Source: a virus. Taken from it: a stretch of DNA of 25,424 nt. The notes beneath the pieces are model-generated. The model was not told where the DNA came from. It saw only the letters and a program-made list of their open reading frames with translations, and did no database searches. Shown piece after piece: positions 15,068-22,377 of the stretch; position 1 is the stretch's first letter; each line of letters begins with the position of its first letter. The DNA lies in the IMG/VR virus record IMGVR_UViG_3300025698_000545, positions 1 through 25,424 of that record, one strand, 5' to 3'. Position numbers and translations under genes: made by a program.

Positions 15068-15887
15068 TCACTTGCTTCCTGCGATACTGAGAAGGACCAC
15101 CGTAAGTCGTGGAGCCAAGGGAAATTTGAGTCGCCCTTATCGTCCTCACCATTGTATCGAACCTATCGGGAGTAATGGAGAACCCGGCGTCAACGCCCTG
15201 TTCGCTATCGAGGGTAATATGCTTTTCAATAACTCTCGCACCTAATACGCAGGCGGCTACCGGGGCAACACAACCAAGAGAATGATCACTTAACCCTATC
15301 GGACACCTGAACCTTTTACGCATATCAAGAATGGTGTGCAGGTTCATACTCTCCAGGGATGCGGGATAACTCGACGTGCATTTGAGTAAGGCCACCTTGT
15401 CGTGCTTGTTCCGCACTAATTGCAGCGCGTGCTCAACTTCGTCAAGTGCCCCGCCCCCTGTAGAGATTATTACGGGCTTACCTGTATTAGCTACAGTCTC
15501 GATTAACTTGTCAAAGAGCAATTCATAGGACGCTATCTTGTACGTCCTGATTCCTATCTGCTCGGCGAACTCAACCATTTCAGGATAGTATACACTGGCG
15601 ATAAAGCCAAGGCCAAGGCCGTCGGCAATGTTCTTCAGTTTAACCACCCAGTCGAGCGGCATAGCAGCTTTTTCGTACAATTCATGTAAAGTTTGGCCCT
15701 TCCAAGGACCATCTTGTATTTGTCCGTCGTTATTATCTGCCATGCCGTCCGGTTCATACATCTGAACCTTCACCGAATCGGCTCCGACCTTATGAGCGAC
15801 ATACACTAACGCAGCCGCCCGCTGGTACGATTGCAAATGGTTGGCCCCAATCTCTGCTACGATATGGCAGCCTTTATTCCACGGCAT
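15042..15887 (-). CDS. neuB: NeuB/PseI-type nonulosonic acid synthase lacking SAF domain
   Basis: From ATG 15887-15885 (281 aa, GGCGG-type site upstream) the protein has the NeuB TIM barrel. HIVAEIGANH (8-17), SVKVQMYEPD (38-47), the TLHELYEKAAMPLDW segment (67-81) and YKIASYELLFDKLIE (115-129) come first, then GKPVIISTGG (134-143), LLKCTSSYPAS (164-174), IGLSDHSLG (195-203) and VIEKHITLD (215-223). The KIASxE and LLKCTSxYPA forms are closest to PseI. The family condenses PEP with a 6-carbon amino sugar to give a 9-carbon nonulosonate. It ends just after YRRK, where full-length synthases (about 340-350 aa) begin the C-terminal SAF/antifreeze-like domain, which is absent. It overlaps the adaptor gene by 14 bases and so is translated with virion genes. 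Sialic, legionaminic and pseudaminic products cannot be told apart with certainty. Confidence 0.9.
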   Translation of the reverse strand: MPWNKGCHIVAEIGANHLQSYQRAAALVYVAHKVGADSVKVQMYEPDGMADNNDGQIQDGPWKGQTLHELYEKAAMPLDWVVKLKNIADGLGLGFIASVYYPEMVEFAEQIGIRTYKIASYELLFDKLIETVANTGKPVIISTGGGALDEVEHALQLVRNKHDKVALLKCTSSYPASLESMNLHTILDMRKRFRCPIGLSDHSLGCVAPVAACVLGARVIEKHITLDSEQGVDAGFSITPDRFDTMVRTIRATQISLGSTTYGGPSQYRRKQVNGRWLRSV

Positions 15888-16557
15888 CCTCGTACATACC
15901 GCCGCCCCATGCGTCGATACGGTCGTTCGCGCCCCTAAATTCGTCGAGCCAGTCATTATACTTACCTTCCCATATTTTTGCTTTTACTTCATCGCCGATA
16001 GCACCCCACGCCTGTGCAACTGCATAGAGTATCAACCCCTGATCCGCCCCCGATATGTCCGACGGAGATGTGGTATTCGTCGTTAAATCTTCAGCGTAGA
16101 AATCTCCGTCAAGTCGAATATCTGCGTCACAATACGCCGTCGCACACAATGGGATCATCTCAATGGCATTACCCCGCCGCGTCCACCGCTGGGGGATACC
16201 TACCGGAACATCAGAATGAGTCGGGTCCGGGAACTCCTCGTCCCACACATCAATATGTGTATACTTCAATGGGACAGATTCGTTGCCGTCGAGGTATGTC
16301 ACATTAAATATGTGGCATGGTGATTGCGTAGTCGCGTCCCCGACAGTCCAATCGGTAAGAGCATACGACAGCACTACGGTAGTATCCACACTGGTAGTAT
16401 TTTTGAATACCATGTTATGAATACCGGGCACTTTCTCAACTACCTCTTTCTGCGCCTCGTTAAGCCATCGCGTACATCTCGTATCGTCGCACAAAGCCGT
16501 ATCGCCCGTTCGACCTACAAGAGCCTGCACTTCATCAACTAATTCTGCACCTGTCAT
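15874..16557 (-). CDS. Head-tail adaptor (P22 gp4 / tail tubular A-like)
   Basis: The 227-aa protein starts with ATG after AAAGGATAAAAAT. Its N-terminus MTGAELVDEVQALVGRTGD and RCTRWLNEAQKEVVEKVPG (27-45) is the usual opening of podoviral adaptors that bind the portal. A beta-rich middle follows (VLSYALTDWTVGD, VPLKYTHIDVWDEEFPD) with the WTRRGNAIEMIP strand pair (124-135), then a C-terminal helix (DQGLILYAVAQAWGAIGDEVKAKIWE and on) that should pack against the portal. It seals the head and begins the tail. It lies just upstream of the sugar cassette and overlaps the synthase by 14 bases. Confidence 0.8.
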   Translation of the reverse strand: MTGAELVDEVQALVGRTGDTALCDDTRCTRWLNEAQKEVVEKVPGIHNMVFKNTTSVDTTVVLSYALTDWTVGDATTQSPCHIFNVTYLDGNESVPLKYTHIDVWDEEFPDPTHSDVPVGIPQRWTRRGNAIEMIPLCATAYCDADIRLDGDFYAEDLTTNTTSPSDISGADQGLILYAVAQAWGAIGDEVKAKIWEGKYNDWLDEFRGANDRIDAWGGGMYEDAVE

Positions 16558-16570
16558 ATTTTTATCCTTT

Positions 16571-16618
16571 AGTCCGAGGAGGGGACTTTCGCCCCCACCC
16601 CCAGACCTGAGAAGGACT
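16571..16618 (-). promoter_or_regulatory. Compound hairpin in the mRNA leader of the adaptor gene
   Basis: On the minus strand GGGGGC GAAA GTCCCC (16596-16581) is a 6-bp stem (one G-U pair) with a GAAA tetraloop. An outer stem pairs AGTCC (16618-16614) with GGACT (16575-16571). No U-tract follows, so it is not a standard terminator; it may slow transcription, act as a processing site or stabilise the mRNA. The RBS of the adaptor gene lies just downstream. Confidence 0.5.
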
Positions 16619-16620
16619 TG

Positions 16621-16890
16621 TTACCATCCAGCTATAATATAGACACCCGGCCCTGTAGTGGAATCACCCAAGGTGAAGTCCACTGTGCCATTGGTATTGG
16701 TATTACCGACAACTGGCCTGCCCGCGGCGTTATCGTGCCCGAATATCAGGCCGCCTACAACATAAGACAAAGTCGTTGGAATAGCCTGACTCAGAGCCGC
16801 TGTGCCGCTCCAGCAGCCAGCCTCCAATCGCAAGCCGGGAATACTACCAGACATTTGCCGGATATCATTTGTCACATCTGCAAATCCCAT
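16621..16890 (-). CDS. Small virion-type protein, paralogue C
   Basis: I chose ATG 16890-16888 (89 aa) because GGGAG lies seven bases upstream; an earlier TTG would overlap the neighbouring gene without a good site. It shares a core with the two genes upstream: AIPTTLSYVVGG in the middle and a TVDFTLG...YIIAGW end, which align with SIPTTLKHVAAGW / IDFTMDATCAG...LVFGW and GIPTNLTSIVGGF / IDFTMDVTCAG...LVFGY. It is beta-rich with no membrane segment. Position after the major capsid protein suggests a head decoration or minor capsid protein. I do not recognise the family. Confidence 0.65.
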   Translation of the reverse strand: MGFADVTNDIRQMSGSIPGLRLEAGCWSGTAALSQAIPTTLSYVVGGLIFGHDNAAGRPVVGNTNTNGTVDFTLGDSTTGPGVYIIAGW

Positions 16891-16900
16891 AGTCAACTCC

Positions 16901-17227
16901 CTAATATCCAAAAACTAACCAGTTGTTCACACCGGCACAGGTTACATCCATTGTGAAATCAATGTACCCGCGTCCGAACGTATGGTCGGCCAGTTCTTGC
17001 GTAGTTATACAACCCATGTTTATCGGGTCCCCACCGACCGCACCAGCCGTAGATATGCACATACAAAAGCCACCTACAATGCTTGTCAGGTTAGTGGGTA
17101 TCCCATGGGAAGCTGAACAGCCCGCCGTCTCATCGGTAAGATAAGATGCGTCAGCCACGCCAACTTCAATACGCATACCATGAGCGGATGCCGACTGCTG
17201 TTTGTTTATGTCCCAGCCACTTGCCAT
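16901..17227 (-). CDS. Small virion-type protein, paralogue B
   Basis: This 108-aa beta-rich protein has AAAGGAGTGGATT before its ATG. HGIPTNLTSIVGG (about 41-53) and YIDFTMDVTCAGVNNWLVFGY (last 21 residues) match paralogue A closely, and the N-terminal HGMRIEVGVADASYLTDE matches GHLKMEVGYIGPDDVTTV of paralogue A. The three genes are in a row with short gaps (10 and 11 bases), so they look like tandem duplications that have diverged. A decoration role is inferred from position. Confidence 0.68.
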   Translation of the reverse strand: MASGWDINKQQSASAHGMRIEVGVADASYLTDETAGCSASHGIPTNLTSIVGGFCMCISTAGAVGGDPINMGCITTQELADHTFGRGYIDFTMDVTCAGVNNWLVFGY

Positions 17228-17238
17228 AATCCACTCCT

Positions 17239-17586
17239 TTACCAGCCAAATACCAAATAGAAATTACCACCGCCAGTCCCGGCACAAGTCGCATCCATCG
17301 TAAAGTCGATGTGCGGCTGAAGACCGAGTAAGGCGTCACGAGTAGTATCACCAGTCGAAATCTCGACCGGACCAGCAGCAGTTATGCAACCTACAGTGCC
17401 GCCACTTGTACTTGAGCAGACCATCCAGCCAGCGGCAACGTGCTTGAGTGTAGTGGGTATCGAATGCGATTCGCTCGCATCATCACCATACACAGTCGTA
17501 ACGTCGTCCGGCCCTATATAGCCTACCTCCATCTTGAGGTGTCCTACATAGCCGGTATATTGGGTATCAATGTTAATACCAGCCAT
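17239..17586 (-). CDS. Small virion-type protein, paralogue A
   Basis: This 115-aa protein starts MAGINID after AGAAAGGA. HSIPTTLKHVAAG (about 41-53) and HIDFTMDATCAG...FYLVFGW (end) define the paralogue family shared with 16901-17227 and 16621-16890. It contains several Cys residues and Gly/Ser/Thr-rich loops (VCSSTSGGTVGC), compatible with a small beta-sandwich exposed on the capsid. It may be a decoration protein; no family is recognised. Confidence 0.68.
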   Translation of the reverse strand: MAGINIDTQYTGYVGHLKMEVGYIGPDDVTTVYGDDASESHSIPTTLKHVAAGWMVCSSTSGGTVGCITAAGPVEISTGDTTRDALLGLQPHIDFTMDATCAGTGGGNFYLVFGW

Positions 17587-17604
17587 AATCAGCCATCCTT
17601 TCTG

Positions 17605-18285
17605 TTAATCAGCTTCGAGGGCATAACCTATCGCTACAGGAACAGCGCCTACAGCACCAGTGGCATCGGAAATCTGCGAGATGTCAATGGCAGTCAAAAC
17701 ACCAGAGGCCGCCGTGTACTCAAGGAACACCGCACCAGCCCTGACATCGTCGGTAGTTACGCACGCCCCGCCAGCCGAACCGGCAGTGCCCTGAAGAAGT
17801 GTTGCATCCAAACACGGACACACTCCACCAACCCAGAACCAGCCATACTGATAACCTGCGAGCGTAGCACAAGGAACTGCGATAGGAAAGCCTTTCGTGC
17901 CATCCCAGCCTAATGTGGTATAACACGTCGCCAGTACGTATGCAGGTTGAGACGAGCCATCGTTATTGGCTATCTCGTAAGTCGCATCAGCCACATCAGC
18001 GGTAAGACACGTATGAGCACACCAGAACTTGCCGTCACTGAAATCAGCACTGACATCTGCTGCTGAACTATAACACGCCAGGTTGCCGTAGTACATTGTG
18101 TAATAGCCCGGTTGTCTCGTATTGTCCGTATAAGCCATTACCTTTGTGCCGACAGGAAAAGCAGGCGTAGTCACACAACTGTGGCTTGTGCCGTCCCAAC
18201 CGTCTACAGGTATGCTCATGTTCGGATTGACAGGACCCGGAAACCCGTCATTGAGAATAAGTTTTGTTAATGGCAATCCCGCCAT
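17605..18285 (-). CDS. Putative capsid decoration/minor head protein (226 aa)
   Basis: This 226-aa protein follows the capsid gene by 14 bases and starts MAGLPLT after AGAAAGGGG. It is rich in Gly, Ala, Ser, Thr and aromatic residues, with 10 or more cysteines and repeated short beta patterns (KVMAYTDNTRQPGYYTMYYGN, GKFWCAHTC, GWFWVGGVCPCLDATLL). The C-terminal AGAVFLEYTA...AVPVAIGYALEAD resembles the ends of decoration proteins. It does not contain the IPTTL core of the next three genes but has the same MAG start and neighbourhood. Likely a head decoration protein by position; the family is unknown. Confidence 0.65.
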   Translation of the reverse strand: MAGLPLTKLILNDGFPGPVNPNMSIPVDGWDGTSHSCVTTPAFPVGTKVMAYTDNTRQPGYYTMYYGNLACYSSAADVSADFSDGKFWCAHTCLTADVADATYEIANNDGSSQPAYVLATCYTTLGWDGTKGFPIAVPCATLAGYQYGWFWVGGVCPCLDATLLQGTAGSAGGACVTTDDVRAGAVFLEYTAASGVLTAIDISQISDATGAVGAVPVAIGYALEAD

Positions 18286-18299
18286 AGTATTACCCCTTT

Positions 18300-19337
18300 C
18301 TAACTTACGTTACTTAGCCACATAGACGAGTTCGGCTTCCAGCATACAAGATTGCCAGCCCACATAATTCGGGACAGCCACATGTCGTAGCCGTTGGAAT
18401 TCTCGGCCTGCCACTTGAACGGAGTCATATTAAAGTTTCTTGCTGTGTGGATTCTCATTTCCCAATACCTCATATTGAGAATGAATACCCACGTCTTCAT
18501 TGTTGACGTTGTTTGCAGGTACGGAACGCTCGTAATAGTATGGCCGTCGAGAACCATCTTTGTGAGCTTCTGACTGGCTGTACCATTAACCGGGGCCGGA
18601 TAACCTACAGTTCTGGCCTCCATCTGAGCCCTTAGCTTGTTGTATAGCGTGGGGCACATGCAAATGTACAGATCGTTGGCAGTCTTCATGTTGTGAGCAA
18701 TAGAAGACTCTGAAATCCACTTCCGCAAATTCGCAACGGTAAGGTTAGTAGCCGTTCCCTGCGAACTCGATGTAACAGACTCGTTCAGACCAGCCGGGTC
18801 TGCACCCTGCCACGAGTCGTTCGTACCGCCGCTAAACGACCTCGTTCGCGTACCATAGGTAACATCATGGTCGAGTGCGGACACAAGAGACTGAAAACCA
18901 GTTGCACCATCAGCAACGCCAGTGGTGCTACCGGAATTAAATATCTTCTTGCAAAGATACCTGCGGACACCATCGTGACCCTTTTCAGTCAGGTGTGAAA
19001 CGAGATCGAGAAGTTGCTCTTCGTCGCCCGCTGTAGCATTTTGCAGATATTCGTCCACGTCATACCGCAGTGGCATAGTCGCCATCTTCCATGTAAACCG
19101 TGGCTTTTGGAGCGATGTGGACTTCTGATCCACCAGCGGCATACCAACCACGTACTCCTGAACCAAATCCTCAGTAGTGCCATTGTCCGTTAGTCGTTCA
19201 ATGTACGTTCCGCCCTTATACGATACCTGCCTTCGTCTTTGCAACTCTTCAACTACAGGAGTCGCCATGTATACTTCGTCCACCAGTGAACGTATGAATA
19301 GTTCACGAGTGGCTTTCGTTAAATCAGATGTACTCAT
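18300..19337 (-). CDS. Major capsid protein (HK97-fold type)
   Basis: The 345-aa protein starts MSTSDLTKATRELFIRSLVDEVYMATPVVEELQ (residues 1-33) after an AAAGGAG site. The order scaffold, this gene, decoration genes is the standard head order. An N-terminal helix is followed by a central LVDQKSTSLQKPRFTWKMATMPLRYDVDEYLQN region (68-100) and a C-terminal part with repeated strands (KTWVFILNMRYWEMRIHTAR, MWLSRIMWAGNLVCWKPN), consistent with the E-loop, P-domain and A-domain of HK97-fold coat proteins. About 345 aa fits. It has no N-terminal delta domain, because a separate scaffold gene is present. Confidence 0.85.
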   Translation of the reverse strand: MSTSDLTKATRELFIRSLVDEVYMATPVVEELQRRRQVSYKGGTYIERLTDNGTTEDLVQEYVVGMPLVDQKSTSLQKPRFTWKMATMPLRYDVDEYLQNATAGDEEQLLDLVSHLTEKGHDGVRRYLCKKIFNSGSTTGVADGATGFQSLVSALDHDVTYGTRTRSFSGGTNDSWQGADPAGLNESVTSSSQGTATNLTVANLRKWISESSIAHNMKTANDLYICMCPTLYNKLRAQMEARTVGYPAPVNGTASQKLTKMVLDGHTITSVPYLQTTSTMKTWVFILNMRYWEMRIHTARNFNMTPFKWQAENSNGYDMWLSRIMWAGNLVCWKPNSSMWLSNVS

Positions 19338-19351
19338 TTAGAAATACTCCT

Positions 19352-20116
19352 TTAACGATGCTTCCAGCCATCGTCTTTTTTCATGTCAGCGAGCACCTCC
19401 GACATTGAACCGGTCTTTACCGTATCAATGTTAGCTGGAGATAATCCGCCCAGACCGCTATCGGACGTAGGGGGCTTGGGTTTTTCCTTCGGCACATGTT
19501 TCTTGACTACCTCGGCATAGCACTTCTTCATAAGTCTATACCCGGCAAACTGTGACGTAGGCTGTCTTTCCTTGCCACTATCAACAAGACTGTCAGCCAG
19601 GACCTTCGCTTCATTGCGATACTTCGCCCCGAACTCATCGTCACACGCACCGAGAACTTCTTCCACAGCCTGAGTATGCACCCGCACCTGTTCCTGTTGG
19701 GCCTCTTTCTGTTCATAGACCCTAACCTTGTCCTTGTGCGTGGCTACCTCTGCACGAACTTCCTGAAGTTGCCGATTGAGTGTTTCGATATTACGAATCA
19801 CACTCTTGTCGACAAGGTCGGGATCGAGATTGTCCAACCTATTCTTTTCGTCGGTTATGGTTTTCTCTTTGTCGGCCAGTTTAGTCTCGATACTCTCCAG
19901 CTTCTCGCGGATATTATTCGTTTCCGTGCGAGCAGCCAAAGCCTCATTGCGAGCCTTTTCAGCATTTGCCCGCTCCTGGTCAAGCTGTTGCCTCTGCTTG
20001 TCCCATTCGGCTTCTTTGGCTTCCTTGGCTTCTGTGGTTTTCTCTTCGACTACTGGTTCTACTGTGGTCTCTTGTTCTTTTTCAAGTGTGAACGGTATGT
20101 CTTTTGCCTCGTCCAT
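19352..20116 (-). CDS. Scaffolding protein
   Basis: The 254-aa protein is highly charged, with a long predicted coiled coil from about residue 30 to 155 (Glu/Lys/Gln/Arg-rich, few hydrophobics), a Pro/Lys/Ser linker (KEKPKPPTSDSGLGGLSP, about 211-228) and a short basic C-terminus (KKDDGWKHR) suited to bind the coat protein. Start ATG has AAGGAG nine bases upstream. It precedes the capsid gene by 14 bases, as scaffold genes do. It would be absent from the finished virion. Confidence 0.85.
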   Translation of the reverse strand: MDEAKDIPFTLEKEQETTVEPVVEEKTTEAKEAKEAEWDKQRQQLDQERANAEKARNEALAARTETNNIREKLESIETKLADKEKTITDEKNRLDNLDPDLVDKSVIRNIETLNRQLQEVRAEVATHKDKVRVYEQKEAQQEQVRVHTQAVEEVLGACDDEFGAKYRNEAKVLADSLVDSGKERQPTSQFAGYRLMKKCYAEVVKKHVPKEKPKPPTSDSGLGGLSPANIDTVKTGSMSEVLADMKKDDGWKHR

Positions 20117-20122
20117 TTAGCG

Positions 20123-20227
20123 TTACTCCTTGGTTTTGAGCTTGTATCTCTTACCTATAGTTAGTGACATGGTTCTCTGATTGGGACGTGCCCCTTTAGC
20201 TATCCATGTCAAACAGGTACTTATCAT
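20123..20227 (-). CDS. 34-aa ORF at portal stop, possible -1 frameshift extension
   Basis: ATG 20227-20225 overlaps the portal stop in an ATGA, with AAGGA five bases before it. The ORF (MISTCLTWIAKGARPNQRTM..., 34 aa, basic C-terminus) ends at TAA inside the ribosome binding site of the scaffold gene. The same frame is the -1 frame of the portal, entered through A AAA AAA (20233-20227) directly before the portal stop, so the sequence may be a small protein or a C-terminal portal extension. The gap of about 107 bases between portal and scaffold is otherwise empty, while other gaps here are 20 bases or less. I do not recognise the sequence. Confidence 0.45.
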   Translation of the reverse strand: MISTCLTWIAKGARPNQRTMSLTIGKRYKLKTKE

Positions 20228-22377
20228 TTTTTTCCTTCTTCATTCGACTCTTCCTCTTTACGAACCTGATCTCTTACTTTCTGACGGTCCTGCTCGAATA
20301 TCCGCCCTATCTGGCGGCCTTCATCCAATATCTTTTCCCGCTCCTTGTCCAGCTTCTCCTTCTCTATGTTCTTAGCGGCCACGCCGCCCATCGTCTGTTC
20401 GGCCTGACCGAACTCCTGCTTCGCACGCTCAACAAGCATCTGAACCGCCTGCTCAGGTGTCACTTCGCCCTTAGTCACAGACTCGTATAGTTGCAGGAAC
20501 TCCATATACTGCTGCCATGCAGCATACTTGCCAAGCAACTTGCGGTAGTTGGGTATATTGAGAATCCTGAGCATTTCAGGGAGCATCGGATTAGCAACAG
20601 GATTCGCCATAAGCTCGTAAGCCTTGGCATACTGCATCATCCGCTTTTCGTCGTCGAACGGAAGGGCAGTGCCAGCCTCCACCGAAACGTCGAACTTAAA
20701 GTCCTTCAGCTTTTGAGTTATCTCTATAATGCCCTGCTTGCGATCCTCGCCGAGAATCCGCACTATCCGGCCTTCGTCGTAATACAACTGGTCCATCTCT
20801 GCGGTGAGTTGGGCAACTTGACAGACCCAGTTCTTCTGGTATATGCTCTGTAGGTAAACCCTATCAAAACTGGACATCGTAAGATGCTGAGACTGAGTAG
20901 CTGACATTTCGCCCGGCTCTTTTTCACCGCGAGCCGTAGACTGAAGACCCTGTAAGTTCTTGTACTCCTGAGAGAATAAATGGTATAACTGCGTTGCACC
21001 CGAACTTGGCTGAGGAGGATCAATTATCTTGATCCTATTACCAGATATAGCACCCTTAACAACCCTGATAATCGCACCGGCTCCAGCCGCTATGCGGAAA
21101 TGCTTCTTAGTACGGCCAGGTGGTGCGGAAATTGCACCATCTTCGAGAATTATCTTCGGGTCTCCGAACTGCTTTAGATTGTTCACGAGATGAGAGACGG
21201 TAACATTTATCATGTCCTGAGCGCTCTTGTACATCTGAACGCCGTCGACGCCCTGCCACATATGAGGAAGAAGGTAGTGGGGAACTACAATGAACGGCCA
21301 GCGGGAGAACTGCCATACCTGATTGTCCTCGTTAAGAATCGTCTCACAGGCGCGAATAACATATCTGCCTTTGGGATACTTCGGCTCTTTCCACTGCCTT
21401 ACCGTCTCCGTAGGCCAGCTTGCAGCGTTCATTGGCGCGTATGAATCGGTGTCTATGAAGTTGCCGTTCATATCCCTCAAAATCCGACCCTCTTGCTCCA
21501 GCCGTTCCGCGGGGATGTTTTGCTCCTCTTTCTCGTTAGTTGTCTCATCGTCGAAGAAATATGTTTCAGATACCTTAACGAACTCCGTCTCATCGTTGGC
21601 GTCTACGCTCATTCTGGCGCTGTTGAGTATCTTATCGAGTAAAGGTGAAATCTGCTGGACGCCCATTCCCTTGTCCATTCCGCCCGTATTCGTGCCGGTA
21701 GACGTTATCGTCCCGGCGTTAATCGCACCGCGTATGCTATTGAGACCACTACCAGCGTTCTCGTCACGGTACTTCGTAGCTTCGTCCTTCAACTGTCTGG
21801 CAAAGTCCGGCCAGCGGTGAAGGGCATAGTCGAGAGTTGAATACCTGACCGTGCCACACGGCCCCTCGTCTATGCACTCGGCCTCAGATGCCCAGAACTC
21901 CGCCGGATGCCAAAGAGTATGCCTGACATCCCCTATCCATTCCTTCTTCTTCGAATCCCAACTCCTCCTCGGTTTCGAGTCCCAGTGTATCTTGCTGATC
22001 CAATAGCCGAAAAGATTGCCGTCCAGAAGAGCGCGTATCTGTTCGAGCCGCATACCGTGAGGAGCGAGAGAGTTTTCCCACTGGAACTGCAATAGCCCCT
22101 GCCATGTGTCGGCAGCGTCAACGTCACTACTCTCCTGTGGATTACAGGTTATCTCAGCATCTATCTTGGCCAACTTCGATATTTCCTGCATCATCGCGGG
22201 CCAGATGTAGTTTATGATAATCCATTCCCAGTCCTTGTGATGCTTCTTGTCCTGTAACTGGTCCCCGAAAGTATAGCGCATGGAGTTCTGGAAGATGGAT
22301 ACCCACTCCTTCGTGCGGGCCATGCCCGCCGCTTCCATCTTGTCCAGTCTTTCTATGAGTTTCGTGTCCTTAGCCAC
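20224..22377 (-). CDS. Portal protein, P22 gp1-like
   Basis: This 717-aa protein matches the size of the P22 portal (725 aa). I chose GTG 22377-22375, which overlaps the upstream TAG by one base and has GGGGTG before it; TTG at 22389 would add four residues. The N-terminus (KEWVSIFQNSMRYTFGDQLQ, WPAMMQEISKLAKIDAEITCNP, DTWQGLLQFQWEN) follows the crown/wing pattern of P22-like portals. QGVDGVQMYKSAQDMINVTVSHLVNNL (about 366-392) is the conserved stem region. The C-terminal 120 residues are a highly charged helix (QAVQMLVERAKQEFGQAEQT, EKEKLDKEREKILDEGRQIGR), comparable to the P22 barrel. It forms the dodecameric vertex through which DNA is packed and ejected. Confidence 0.88.
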   Translation of the reverse strand: MAKDTKLIERLDKMEAAGMARTKEWVSIFQNSMRYTFGDQLQDKKHHKDWEWIIINYIWPAMMQEISKLAKIDAEITCNPQESSDVDAADTWQGLLQFQWENSLAPHGMRLEQIRALLDGNLFGYWISKIHWDSKPRRSWDSKKKEWIGDVRHTLWHPAEFWASEAECIDEGPCGTVRYSTLDYALHRWPDFARQLKDEATKYRDENAGSGLNSIRGAINAGTITSTGTNTGGMDKGMGVQQISPLLDKILNSARMSVDANDETEFVKVSETYFFDDETTNEKEEQNIPAERLEQEGRILRDMNGNFIDTDSYAPMNAASWPTETVRQWKEPKYPKGRYVIRACETILNEDNQVWQFSRWPFIVVPHYLLPHMWQGVDGVQMYKSAQDMINVTVSHLVNNLKQFGDPKIILEDGAISAPPGRTKKHFRIAAGAGAIIRVVKGAISGNRIKIIDPPQPSSGATQLYHLFSQEYKNLQGLQSTARGEKEPGEMSATQSQHLTMSSFDRVYLQSIYQKNWVCQVAQLTAEMDQLYYDEGRIVRILGEDRKQGIIEITQKLKDFKFDVSVEAGTALPFDDEKRMMQYAKAYELMANPVANPMLPEMLRILNIPNYRKLLGKYAAWQQYMEFLQLYESVTKGEVTPEQAVQMLVERAKQEFGQAEQTMGGVAAKNIEKEKLDKEREKILDEGRQIGRIFEQDRQKVRDQVRKEEESNEEGKK

